Assembly: GCA_000181795.3 (NCBI GenBank)
Contig: CM012953.1
Location: 15,016,781 to 15,080,780 of the forward strand
Direction: 5' to 3'
DNA from: Trichinella spiralis
Lineage: Eukaryota; Nematoda; Enoplea; Trichinellida; Trichinellidae
DNA length: 64,000 bases
This document shows, in pieces, positions 37,831 through 50,337 of the stretch; within the stretch, counting starts at the first letter, position 1, and the number at the start of each line of letters is the position of its first letter. Both the position numbers and the translations under genes were made by a program. The notes below the pieces were generated by a model that saw nothing but the letters and a program-made list of their open reading frames with translations, was not told the DNA's origin and did no database searches.

Positions 37831-39429
37831 AGTTCTCTTTTCAAAATATTCGCTATTTTCTATCTAAACAAACATTTTTAAACAAATGTGGTTTAAAAAT
37901 AACCTTAGACTAACATTTCAAATTTAAAACAGTATAACAATAAGTAGGCGTAATTCATATAATGTCTATTTAAACATGAACTCAGTTGAAAACAACTGAA
38001 AATTTTGAACAAACAACAAACATAAAATAATTTGTCACATAATTAAAAAACACAAAATCATTTACATCCTAAATAACATTCTAAATATTAGATATAAAGA
38101 AGGATATATTAGTCAAATCGATACATTGAATTTAAACGCATTTCTCCAAAACGAAAAACTAGGTCACAGTATACAAATATTATAAGGTTGGAGCCAGCAA
38201 ATAATTACAAATAGTAATGAAAGAATTAATATTTCATGAAAAATAAAAGCTATAGTATTACTTAAAAAATTTACATTGAGCTTAGGAATAATATAATATT
38301 TTTACTTAGTTTTCTGTATTTAAAGATATTTACTGCAATGTCCAGTTTATGCTTATTTTTGTGTGTACGGCCTAAGTTGCATCTGTTTATTGAAAATAAA
38401 ATGGCTTATAAATGAGAAATTTATTTTAAATACTGTTTAACATGAATTTATAATTTAAAAAATAATAAAGTTAATAAATATTAAAAGATTATAAGAAAGG
38501 CAACGTTTATAGAATTCTCTCACTTATCAAAATTTTTCCAGAAAAAAATAAATCTTTTTTATTTTTTGTTGAATTTTTTGTGCAACAAAACAGATTTTAT
38601 AACCTTAAACACTTCAGCATTTCTTGAAATGCAAATGGTTTTGGAAATCATTGCATGTATTTGCGCACAATTTATATTGCAAAATAACAATATCTATTGG
38701 AAATTAATGCTGCAGTAGCAGCGCAAGCATCTACTGCTACTCTTGCAATTCAGATAGTCAGGTTGCGTAAAAGGCTAGCCATAAGCAAGTATCTGCCTGA
38801 AACATTAGCAATTGTGAGAACAATGAAACGAACAGGAAAAGCATTTTGCAGGGGCGTTGTTGCATGAAATCTCAAACGTCAAAACCGCTCCCACTATTTC
38901 GAATTCATTTTATTCTGCTTGCTCCAGTTGGTTAGCTTGAAGCAACGCTAACTAGCGGTCTGCCATTGCGAGAAAAGTAAAAAGAACAGAAAGAAATTGT
39001 TTTCCAGTGGCATCGCTTGAAATATATATATATATCATTAACCCGTGCCCCTTCAATTCAATTTCTTCTACTTGTTTCAACTGGTTAACTATTCTCAACT
39101 GTCGTTCAAATAATCATATATCACTTGAGATTTGCTGAATAAAATAATTTCTGTGATATAACTAACAAGTAAATTTTTTCAGATATGAAAATCAATAAAA
39201 AATGAATAACTTTAACTTATTAGAATAGTATTTTTGATTGTAAAACTCAAATATGAAGCATCTTGTGTAAACTGCACTTCATTTAAATATAAAACAAAAC
39301 TTTTGTCACATTTTGATATATTCTTTTTCATTTTTTCATATACTGCATAAAACTTGGAAAAAAAATCAAAATTTTATTTTTATTATAGCTTTTATGTCAG
39401 AGATAATCATTTAATACAAACAGAAATAG
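37831..39429. other. Intergenic upstream of KNL1
   Basis: AT-rich spacer. It contains a short TA repeat near 39020. It should hold the KNL1 promoter, but no motif stands out. Confidence 0.5.
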
Positions 39430-40260
39430 ACGGCAAACAACACCAGGGAAAACATTACATTGGCGAGTGTATGCTAACACAGCCGTTTGCCCAGTGCAGC
39501 GATTCGATCTTGATCTGCCAATAGGCGTTCTAGTGACGTTGGAATTCAGCGAATTCATCCATACGTTTGACTTCTCTGTCCAAAATGGACTCTGCAGCCA
39601 ACAGCATGTCCTGGTCAATCTTCCCGAATTCTATACCCATAGTTCGTCGTATACGGTGATCGGCTGCTCCAGTTGTTCAAAAAATGACGCGCGGGAGCAG
39701 GAAACGGTATCCAACAGTTAAGATCGGCGGCATGTGTCACATACTTCGACCAAATGTTCAGCACTGTCACCAGTTGGCTCCTAATTAAAGTGCATGGTTC
39801 CGATGTAGGCAGGTTCACTTCATTCGAGTGCCGCACAGCCGTCAGGCGTTGATATCCGTTCATGAAGTAAATTCTGTTTCTACCACAGAACTAATGTCCA
39901 TCAGCTTTAGTTTTTCTCTCAAACTAAATAGCGGCTCCTAATGATTTAAATAATGTTCGGCTCGTTGTTGACGCTGAAAATATTCAGTCCGCTAAGAGTC
40001 AAATCGCCATCGCTTGTTTCAATGTGTCTTCCAGCTTCCGCTAATTGTTTCTTCGCTTTTCATTCGAAAAACTGCCAATGCAGTTGAATGGCCGCATCTC
40101 CACCTCCAGCGGTAAATGAAGCGTAGAGTTCTCTCGCGGATAATCCATTGCATTGCTTCGCCAATAGTTCTACCAGTTGTGCCTTTTTTCTTCCAAGTCG
40201 TCATTAAAAATCAATTCAACTTTCTCTTTCGCCGTTTCTTGGAACCTGATGAGACTGCTA
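39430..40260 (-). pseudogene. Broken, unidentified coding-like region
   Basis: Base composition and codon-like texture resemble coding DNA, unlike the AT-rich flanks. On the minus strand, stretches of plausible protein appear in different frames: LHLPLEVEMRPFNCIGSF near 40100, KKQLAEAGRHIETSDGDLTL near 40010, and MLLAAESILDREVKRMDEF near 39560. Stops and frame changes separate them. No splice arrangement that I tried rescues a single frame, so a decayed gene copy is the best reading, although an intact gene with unusual introns is not excluded. I cannot name the parent family. Confidence 0.3.
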
Positions 40261-40419
40261 TTTTTAGGTACGGCCGAGTGGTGACGTGTCAGTGTGTTGA
40301 ATACTGCGTATCACAGAGTGGCCAGCTCGGACCGCTCTTTACACAAGAAAGAGAACGGATATGTTGAAAATAGCAGAGAAAAAGCAAAAATTCTGATACG
40401 AACATTTAGTAGTTGCCAC

Positions 40420-40940
40420 TCTTCGTTTTAGCTGAACAGTTTTAGCTTTGGACAATTCATCATTTCGCTTTCTACTGAAATCGCCTTTATCAACTCATCT
40501 GATGCGGCAAGAAACACAAACAGAAACGCAAGACTGTGCTAATAACCCGGTTGGAATGACGAACGAGCCCGCCCGAGAGAGCGGTTCGTTACACTGACAA
40601 AGACGTACGCATAATATGTATAAAACTTTTAAAACTGCAAGCAAGCATCTATTTTGGCTGGAGCGAAACAACTGTAATGGGCTTTCCGTAGAGGCTGGCG
40701 GGTACACTTCCGCCTCAGCACTGTCCGTCAGTCACTGCAATCCATATTGACCTTGCCACCTCTTTCGCTCTTCAACAAAGACATTCGAGGTAATAAAGGG
40801 AAACAATTACAATTCAACCGGTTGAAGTGCCTATTTGAACGTGCTACCCACAATCACCGTCATAAATCGCACCGCGGTCGACCATCAACTGAACACCACG
40901 CACCACCACCAACCATTTCTTTCTTCATACCAACTAACCA
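40420..40940 (+). mobile_element. Relic related to the 5' region of the hAT element at 51248
   Basis: About 95 bases at 40431-40525 align by eye to 51396-51500, inside the 5' untranslated part of the hAT element. Shared blocks include GTTTTAGCT, AAATCGCCTTT and CTGATG, and roughly three quarters of positions match. A second shared block, GTCGACCATCA, lies at 40877 and near 51611. No terminal inverted repeat or transposase frame was found, so this is an old fragment with later insertions. Confidence 0.4.
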
Positions 40941-41363
40941 CCATAACCTTTCTGATGATCAAGTATCACACCACTTTTTCTACCGATCGGTCGGCCAGGT
41001 CTTCTTGCGGTGCCGTGCCTCGAATAGATTATGTTTAAGGTTTCCTACAGCACGGTACTGAATATTATTGATGTTGTACAAACTGACCATTTAAAATAAA
41101 TAAAATACAGTAACTCTTTACAATTGAACTTAGTTTGTTTTTTACTGTACAAAGTTCTTTTTATTTCCTATTTTAATGGATATTTTATATTTGAAATTTT
41201 ATTTACATTTATTTTAAAATAATTTGTTAAATGATTTAATACTGTATGAAAATTATGGAAATCAAATTCAAAACTAGAGTTGTACTTTAATTTAGTTTAC
41301 GGTAATATCATTGCAAAATTTTAACTAAAATTGATATTTTTATGGAAGCGATTTTATCGCTCC

Positions 41364-44300
41364 ATGCATATTGTGCAAGCTACGACGGTTTTATTTTTAA
41401 GAGCAAGATCGCTTCAGATTTTGAATTCAGCGAAACTTTCAACATTAGCTGCAACTGACTTTAAAAATGATGAGTTGTATTCATCGACTTCCGTTGTTCG
41501 TAGTAAATTTCGATTGAAATTTATTGATGAAATTTACAACAGAAAAAGCACTTTAAAATTTTCATCAAATGAAAATGAATTTTATGATAAACATCTGCAA
41601 TATTTTGCATCAATTTCAAAATATACAATTACATATTTCAATGACTGTACACTAGAGAATCAGATTTGGCAAGCAGTTGATCAACCGCTTTCTCGTGATT
41701 ATTATACATTTTTATCTATTGAAAGCCAAGAAAATGCATTTCAAGAAAATGTGAAACTGGTATGTACTTGTACTAGAAACTTTAATGCTTAAGGAGATGA
41801 TGGAAGATGTGATAGCCATTTTTGAAATAAACATAAAAAATGTTGTATAAATGAAAATTATTGAATGGTATTGCTTTTTTTTTTCTAAACATATTTTTCT
41901 AACCGGTAATATTTTCATGAATATGAGCAATTTAAATATTTGTTTATGTTTATTTTTCCATTTAGAATGATAAGATATTTAATTGTTTCTTTTTTAAATT
42001 TGTAAATAACGTTTTTAATGATTGAATATTTTTGCCTGAACAAGCAAGCAGGTTGAAAAAGAAAGGAGAGGCAATTTGAAAATTCGAGAAATTTTCTAAT
42101 TTATAATTTCCGTAGAAATTTCCCTTGGACAACGCATGTTGAACTTTGACTTTACAGTTTAAAATTTGGATAATTTTCAGCTAGGGACATGCTTTCCGGT
42201 GGATGGAGAAATTGAAAATTTGCCAAGTTGGACGAACAGTCGCAGCAGCAGTTCAGGTCAGATGTACGATAAAATGTACAGACAAACTGAAGATGACGCC
42301 CATTCGGACGTGGCTTATTATCAGTTGCACGCTTTGAAATCTTACTTGCAAACGTGCGTCGCCTGCGGCATGGTTGGCCGTGCTTATCAGACGTTGATAC
42401 GTTACGTGTATCCGAAAACGCAGAAGAATCGATCGGCTAGATTGAAATTCAACGACCCAGAATTGTACAATATCGTGCTTTTGGGCTTGGTCAGTTCCAA
42501 GCAGCCGAGCTTGGCTAAAATTGAGCACGTCCTTTATGTGATGGACGCGAAGAGGGTGCGGGCGGATTTGAAAACGGTCGCCTGTTTGGCTCTGCTCGGC
42601 CAGACGGATCGGGCGTTGCAGTTGGCCGAAAAGTATGATCTGGCGGTTGAAGAAATTTTGTCGCGCCATTATTTCCCATTGGCTCAACGTGTTCAAATAG
42701 TGGAAGAAATCCGTCGTCAGTTGCCCGAATTCAAGCCAGCTCGGTGCAAGGAGATGGGCCGCGTATTGCAGCCCTATTCGTGCAAATTGTTGGCGGAGTT
42801 GAACCAGCCGCGAGCCGACGACCACAACGATTACCAAAGCCCCTACGAGAAGCTGTTCGACAGGCAGTGGCTGTTGTCGGCATTCCGCCGGCAGCTGAAG
42901 TTGGAACTCGACGGACGCATCCGCATCACCAGTGTCGCCGGTCGACAGCGTAGAAAGTCGACACAGTTGGAAAAAGCAGCTTATTTGTACGAACAGTGCT
43001 TGACAGATTTGCAAAAATGTTGGAGGCGGCAGCTTCACCGGGCCATTTTGGCGGAAAAGTTGAAATTATCCCGCGCCATGCGCCACACCCGCGCCATGAA
43101 CATTGAGCCGTTTTTGAATTGCGTCAGTTCGAAGGAAGTGGCCGATTTGATTTGCGACGAAATTGATCAGCTGTGCACCATGTCCAGTGAATACAGTGAA
43201 CCGTTCTGGTATTATTGCGAACGTCTCGCCGACCGGCTGATGAAGCGGTTTCACATCAACTATCGACAACAGCAGGACGTATTCAAAACTACTGAAAAAA
43301 TATACACCAAGTATTATTTAAATATGTTGGTTTATTTATTGCATCTCTTTTTCTTCAGATATGCGGACTATTTTCTGGATGCATCAGTAAGCAAGAACTA
43401 CAATCATCGACAGTTTTGGAATTTGAATGCTTGTCAAGTGCAGCCGGATTATCCATCCGTGGATATGCCGTTGTTGGATTGGGCTTACGCGGACAAGTTG
43501 GAAATTGGCCGCCAGTTGTTCGCGTTGATTTTCAAAGAGGTGCTCTTGCCACGGACGTTGACCATCAGCAATGGTGAACTGAAAAAGGGCGAATTGGTGC
43601 CGGCCTTTTTTACTGTATTTTGTGACTCGGGCTCAAAATCGCAAGAAGAATTGCGTTTGCATCCGACTCTGGTGAATCTGATGCGTTTTGTTCATCCGAC
43701 GCATATTGTATTTCATCCACTGTCATTGCCTATGCTCTGCCCGCCTGTGCCTTGGCATGTTACAAAAACGGGATATTTTCTAGTTAACCAGGTTCCATTG
43801 ATTCGACTGAATCAAAACGCTTTGCCAAGCAATGTTAAACAGGTGTTGTCAAGTTGAATTTATGTTTTGAGTCGGGTTGTTTATTTATTTATTTATTTAG
43901 AAAGAGATAGCCGTTGATGACGCGTTGCCTGCGATGGACTGCCTGAATCAGCTCGCTAGCACACCGTGGAAAATCAACGTGCCCGTGTTGGATGTGATGT
44001 TGACCGTGTTTCAGGGTGAGGGTGACGAGCGTTTGTCAATTGCACCACCACCTTGGCTTATGCCGCCGAATCCCAAAATGCCCCGTGGTGGAACTCGTGA
44101 AATGGGCGAATATTTCAGAAAACGCTACGAATTGAAGAAGCTGAAAAACGAAAACTATTCACTGTGGTGTAGCTTGTTGTACAAATTGACCATTGCCAAC
44201 CATTTTCGAGATGATATCATTTGGTTTCCCCATAATTTGGATTTTCGTGGTCGTGTTTACCCATGTCCACCGCATTTCAATCACATGGGCGACGACGTGT

Positions 44301-45711
44301 GTCGGGGTATATGGTTGATTTTTTATCTGTTAATTTTATTGCAATTTTCCCATTATTCACGTTTGTTTAAAATTGAAGGTCTGCTTCTGTTTGCCAAAGG
44401 TCAGCCTTTGGGTGAGAAGGGCCTTGATTGGCTGAAGGTGCATTTGATCAACTTGACTGGCATAATGAAGCACGAAACATTCACCGCACGACTGGCATTT
44501 GCAAATTCTATCATAGAAGATATTTTGGATTCGGCTGCGAAACCACTGACCGGTCGACGTTGGTGGACATTGTCTGAAGAACCGTGGCAAACGTTGGCTT
44601 GTTGCATGGAAATTGCGGCGGCGATTAATTGTCCAGATGGTTGTGAAAATTTTCAAAGTCATTTTCCAGTTCACCAGGACGGCTCTTGCAACGGTTTGCA
44701 GCATTATGCAGCGTTGGGTCGTGATCGTGAAGGCGCGTTTCAGGTGAAAAAGAATATAAATATCACGTTTTAGGAAAAAATTTAATCGTGTCATTATTGA
44801 TGCAGGTGAATTTGTGCCCAGACGACAGACCACAAGATGTCTATAGCGGAGTAGCTCAACTTGTGGAAAAAAAGCGTGTCGAAGATGCAAAAAATGGCAA
44901 TGAAATAGCCATTCAATTGGACGGCATTGTGAAGCGTAAAGTGGTCAAGCAGACCGTCATGACCACCGTGTATGGCGTGACGCAGTTCGGCGCCAGGCAG
45001 CAGATTTCCAAGCAGTTGAAAGCTCTGGACAGTTTGCCGGATGATGTTCAGTTCCAAGCTTCGAAATATTTGATGCGGAAAACCTTTGATTCTTTGGGCC
45101 AAATGTTTGCCAAAGCCAAGCTGATACAAGACTGGCTTGCAGAATTATCTTCTTTGGTCGCCAAGGATTGCCAGTCGGCGATGAGCTGGCGCACACCGCT
45201 TCAGTTTCCAGTAGTGCAGCCGTATTACAAGCCTGCAAGGGTGGCGGCCAGTGTTCTGGGCGATTACAGTGACGATGTATGTCGACGTGCGGTTTACAAC
45301 CGTTGCTGCAGCACGGGCAGACCGGATTCGAGAAAGCAGCGCAACGGCTTTCCGCCCAATTTTATCCACTCGTTGGACAGTTCGCACATGATGCTCACGT
45401 CACTCTATTGTCAACGAGACGGTCTGACGTTTGCATCCGTGCACGACTGCTATTGGACCCACGCCAGCACTGTGGACGCGATGGCTCACATCCTGAGGCA
45501 ACAGTTTGTCCGCCTGCATAGCGAACCGGTGCTCAAACAACTTTCTGAATATTTGATTAGCAGCTTTTTGCTCGACCGCTACAACAACAGTTGCCCGGAT
45601 GACAAGGCCAACGAAAAGCGAAAGTATTTGCTGGAACGATTTCAAGACGTTCCAGCTGCCGGTGATTTCGATATTGTCGAAGTACTCAAATCGAAATATT
45701 TTTTCAGTTAA
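41364..45711 (+). CDS. POLRMT: Mitochondrial DNA-directed RNA polymerase
   Basis: This single-subunit T7-like polymerase transcribes mitochondrial DNA and makes replication primers. Exons: 41364-41759, 42181-43310, 43359-43842, 43901-44306, 44379-44743 and 44806-45711, together 1228 aa, close to human (about 1230). The first ATG gives MHIVQATTVLFLRARSLQIL, a basic, acid-poor, mitochondrial-targeting-like start. Exon 2 begins with helical, PPR-like sequence. Conserved polymerase parts include NLDFRGRVYPCPPH, GLDWLKVHLINLTG, EEPWQTLACCMEIA, palm motif HQDGSCNGLQHYAALG with catalytic Asp, O-helix region RKVVKQTVMTTVYGVT, NGFPPNFIHSLDSSHMM and the second catalytic Asp in VHDCYWTHA. It ends KYFFS, like the vertebrate enzyme (YFFS). 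All catalytic residues are present. A further upstream non-coding exon cannot be excluded. Confidence 0.96.
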
Positions 45712-45788
45712 ATTTTTTCTCATAAGTGAATACACTGTTGATTTTGTATTATTTTTTTTTGTTAAATTTATTTTCTGAAAAAGTTGAA

Positions 45789-45794
45789 AATAAA
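45789..45794 (+). promoter_or_regulatory. Polyadenylation signal of POLRMT
   Basis: AATAAA lies about 80 bases past the POLRMT stop codon, on the coding strand. Confidence 0.6.
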
Positions 45795-46150
45795 TTGATA
45801 CTCTTGATATCCGCTGAATTTCATTGGTTTTTTCTCTTTTTTTTCCCTTGAACAGTAGAATCAATTTGATTGGATTTCAAATCATAATATACTGGTCAAC
45901 GATGCTCAGCATTGGAAAGTCATCAGAAAATAACTTGTTTTGCATTGCTGAAATCAGCAAAATTTTTATTCAACGTAGAAATTGATGAACAGTACAAAGC
46001 TACACGTCAAATACAACAAATTACAATACAATAATTCACATGTGAATTTTTTCACAAAATATGCAGCTGCATAATGCAAAATGCACACCGTATGTATGGT
46101 ACAAAAAATAAAAAAAAATAAGCCCTGTTAAATGGCACTAAACGTATATA

Positions 46151-46611
46151 TATATATGTTACGCTTAATGTTGAAAATTGCCTATTATTGATAATAGGCA
46201 AGCGTTTTGCCTATTATTGATAGTAGGCAATAAGCATTTGCCTAATATTGAAAAAATGGCTTACAAGTCACGCTGTATGTTGGTGGGCATTTCCTGCAGT
46301 TAAGTACTAAGGGTCATTGCACAGTTTGCAAAAAAAACTGCAGAAATCAGTGTGTTCAGTGTAGCAAACGGTTTCACCAGATAGGTTTCCCAATATATCA
46401 TCAGCAGCTTAATATCATGATAGTATTGTGAAACGGTTGCTGCCAATATGTTTAATATTCAACAGTGATGATTTGTAGAAATAAACACCGTATACTGCTT
46501 TCATGAGGGCACTGCAGTGTACAATATTCCCAAATGGGTACACGAGAAAAAAGAAAACGCTTGCCTATTATCAATAATAGGCAATTTTCAACATTATGCG
46601 TAACATATATA
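46151..46611. mobile_element. MITE with 58-bp terminal inverted repeats
   Basis: Bases 46151-46208 and the reverse complement of 46554-46611 match over 58 positions with one mismatch. The element is about 461 bp and has no coding frame. Each arm contains an 11-bp stem hairpin (TTGCCTATTAT / ATAATAGGCAA), and a third, slightly diverged copy of this hairpin lies at 46207-46230. TA-rich ends would suit a TA target site, as in Tc1/mariner elements, but the exact ends and duplication are ambiguous because the flanks are themselves (TA)n. Arm identity suggests a fairly young insertion, or selection or conversion on the arms. The family is unknown to me. Confidence 0.85.
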
Positions 46612-47847
46612 CCATCGTATGTTTATCACCGAAATTTTTTTACCCATGCGTTGAGCAGTTGTTCATTGCCGTTTTAATATATTTTATTAACCCGCATTAA
46701 ATCACCGGCGAGAGGTTTTCCTGACCACATCTGCTGTATAAACGTGTCTGCCACTGTTGGTGCAGTAGTAGTCCATCGAAATCAGTGTGATGCACCAAAT
46801 GATCCAAATGATTCTTTGTTGTGTAACATGTTTTCTGCTGATGGTTCAGTTCAAATTTGTAGACTGCACTTTGCTCATCAACTTCGCTCTCTCATCCAGC
46901 TCGCTTGTTGTTCAATATCCGTCTGACGGACAGGCTCGACTGGCACTTTTAACGTTTTTTCTTGTTTACTTGCAAATTTTTCGCATAAGTGGAACCACGG
47001 CAGCGAACTCACTTTGCCCAACGAGAACAACAATTGAATATATATACTCACAAAGACGCAGCAACACAGCAGCATCATTGCACGTTATAAAGCCACAACA
47101 TTCTTTGTAGTAGCTAGTTAGTAGTCTTCTATAAGCTGCCAAGAATGGATTCTGCTCGGTATAATTTTCACACAGACACGCATACATACATACCACACAA
47201 AGCCTCTCTGTCGCGTCTCGTTCAAAGTTGTGCTTATGTAGCCGGGGCCAGAGGTCAAATGACGTAACTGGCGTATCTTATTGCCGGGTCAGCGCTTTTC
47301 TCATTTATTGTTCTAGACAAACAAACGTCAATTTTTTATCCTCCTGTCTACAACAGGTCTGTTGTTTCAGCGCAGCTTTGGCTAGTTTGCAATCGTCATT
47401 TGCTAGAATCTATAAATCCAACGGTTCGCTGCTGCCTACAACAGGCCCATATTTTTAGTGCAAAAACTCGCTTCTCCAACAGTTGCATCCTTTCAACAAA
47501 AGACATGCCGCCGTCTGAAACAGGCGTGTGACTCGACGGTTGGCCTCTGCTTTTATGCGCAAAAAAACAATTTATATAACAAGCACCACAAGCAAAAAAA
47601 ATAATCTCATAAATTCTGTGTGATCAAATTGACCATCAGATAGCATGAGCAATTCCTAACATTTGCATTGTGTGCATTGTTATAAAGAGACAAAAAATAT
47701 TATCAGTGCCAGAATATTAAGATAAAGCTGCAACTGTAATAACTATGAAAAAGTGATGACCAATGGCATCTTTTTTATCTCTGACTGTCGGTGCCTTTAA
47801 TAGACTTTTTTCGACTATACCGCTTAGCAAAAGAAAAAGCAAACAGC
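46612..47847. other. Intergenic, GC-richer, no gene found
   Basis: No convincing exon on either strand; open frames here are short and contain no motif. Within 47310-47560 there are three loosely similar units of roughly 85-120 bases, each containing a block like CTACAACAGG or CTGAAACAGG. These may be an old tandem repeat. Confidence 0.4.
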
Positions 47848-49043
47848 TCATATTAGAACATTTTTAAACTCCAAACTGTAAATTTCAACGCGGTATATGT
47901 TTACTCTCTGCCGAAACTGAATAATTAAATTTCCTGGTTTATTTATAATTTCAAATATATACTCATCAATGGCAACATTTGTAATCGACCCCGATGGACA
48001 AGTAATATCATCTTTGACATTTTCAAATGAAGTTAATTTTGAAATAAATATCCACTTGGATATAGAGGAAAAAATACAATGAAACATTAAGAAAGCAATA
48101 TTTTTTTAAGAAAAATCATCGTAAAAACTTGTCATTTCATTTTGCGCCAAAAAAAGATGGAAGGAAATGACAGTGTTTGACTTGACTATTTCAACTATTG
48201 TATAAATTTTTTTGCGAAGTGCGTGTACATTTCATTTGCATAAACAACATATATAAACGCAACTTCAATGTACTTAAAATGAAAATAATAAGTTGCTTGT
48301 ATTGCAAATTGAACTTTAAAAGAATGCATAACACCACAAAATGCATAGCAACTCATAAACCTTCTTATAATTGATGATAATTTTATTTTATAAAATCACA
48401 AAACTTTTAATTACTTTATGCAACATATGCAATACATTATAACTAAATCTTTTCCCCTTAAATACGTTCAACACGAAGATAATTACATCTCAATACAATA
48501 TTCGTTCGATTATTATTCATTGTTAGCAAGCATTTAATACTAGAGAATGCACTGGAATTAGGGCAGTTATAAGAATAAACATATCCTATAAACAACTAAA
48601 AATACATATATAAATAAACAATCGTAAAATTGAAAGTAATATATTTGCATAATTTTGAATGACTTACTGCTCTTTCTGTGGAGCATACTGTTTCGATGAC
48701 AAGTAATTTCAATCTCAGTCCATCTTCTGAGTCTTCTCTACGTGCACGGATAACATTTCGATAATGGCTATTAGACTGCAATGTATCTGCCTGATAGACA
48801 ATTCTTGATGCAAAATCAAGAAAACCCTGTAAGCACAAATTCACTGGAATGAAAATTATCAGACAAATTATGCAAGCGTCCTAAATTCCATCTTAAACTG
48901 CCCATAACTTGAAAAGAGTGGAACAAAGAAATCTCTTGATTTGAAACAAACCAAGCAATTCACATCCTTACTTCGCTGTAATTATCACTACCAACACCAA
49001 TGAAACATAGTAGAAGACAGAGACAAAAATATTTCAATGACAT
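47848..49043 (-). CDS. Small secreted protein, weakly cystatin-like, 145 aa
   Basis: Three exons join in phase 0: 48972-49043, 48668-48826 and 47848-48054, ending TGA. Exon 1 encodes a textbook signal peptide, MSLKYFCLCLLLCFIGVGS, then DNYSE. Exon 2 (53 residues) runs GFLDFASRIVYQADTLQ, then YRNVIRARRED and LRLKLLVIETVC. This order (helix with FA, a YR strand, and a strand ending in Cys) recalls the cystatin fold, but the QxVxG inhibitory loop is replaced (REDSEDG). Exon 3 (68 residues) has one more Cys. All splice sites are GT-AG. The 613-base intron before exon 3 could hide another exon, and the cystatin label is a structural hint only. Secreted cystatin-like proteins are known in Trichinella. 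Confidence 0.5.
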
Positions 49044-50337
49044 GAGCAATAAAATTCTCAAAACGGCAGAATCTATTAATTAATAATTTCTTAGAAACAT
49101 TAGTGTAAATATGGCTTTAAATACATTCTTGCTATTGTCAAAGCTTTTTGTTTGTTAATCAATACTGAAGCTCATTAGCATTTAAAAATTGATTTCAGAT
49201 TTGCTATTTAAACTGTGACTCTTTACTAATGACTGTCAGGATACTAAATTTGTCGACAAATTAGTTTACTTATTATAAAACATTTTAGGCGGACAATAAT
49301 AAAATTCAAAGTTATTTTTTATGTTCTTCTTTTAATTTTTAAATTATTTTTAATGTGAAATTAAAAATTGTGCACAGTAAATGAAATGCTCGTTTAATTT
49401 CATTGTCATTTTTTAAATATTTTTACATGATCATATTTTTCACTGTACTATGAACTGTTAATTTCATTCATCCACCACTATTACAAGAATACTTTTCATC
49501 AGTAGAAAGTGAAGTAGCTAATCTTTACTGTGATGTAAATTTTAAAATTTAACTTATTAAAATAAAATTATTTCATATGAATTCAGGTTAACAATTTATT
49601 CCAATTTAAGGTTATTTCCCTGGCATATATTTTATGGTTTTATAAAATTTCATTATCTGAAAATAAAATATGATTTCTAATATAAATAAGCTAATAATAC
49701 TTTATTTTGCATGAATATTAGCAATGAGCACACATGCATATATAAACAACTGATCTAATTTGAAAATTATATAGAAACATGTAAAATATATGCATTTTAC
49801 TAATGTATTTACTTTTAATTTACATTTTTATTTGATGCTCTGAAAACTTTTAATTAAAATTTCATTCTATTAAATTGTGAACATGACTATTTTGTTAATT
49901 TCAAGACTGAAATATCAAAAAACATCATCAAAAAGTGATAATTTGTTTGTAAAATAGATTTATTTAAAACTTAATAAATAAATATATCAATAATTTGAGA
50001 AAGTGAAAACTATTTTTAGAATTTTTTGAAAGCAACTGCTTGATTCGTATTGTCAAGCACTGTTTTAACTTCTCTGTTCATTTGTTGCATTACACACTAC
50101 GCAATAATTACAATAATATGCGGATATCTTCAGCTAAAACCACGAACATATTAATAAGCCTATTGGTTGAACAACCTCTTTTTTCCTGCATAAATGTACA
50201 AACTGCACAAAACCATGCATAAATTCTGTTAGAGGAAATGGTATATGTTCCAATAAATTCGCTTGTTTATTTACTGTCCATCATGAACGCAATGCTTAAA
50301 AGTAATTAACTGTAGAAGTTCTTCGATTATCCAAGCA
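49044..50337. other. Intergenic, nothing recognised
   Basis: Very AT-rich spacer between the secreted-protein gene and the Tigger element. No supported feature. Confidence 0.55.

Noticed and set aside
42253-43038. 261-aa minus-strand open frame
   Set aside because: It is a shadow of POLRMT exon 2 on the opposite strand.
46787-47110. 107-aa open frame in the spacer after the MITE
   Set aside because: Hydrophobic and low in information, with no splice or family support.
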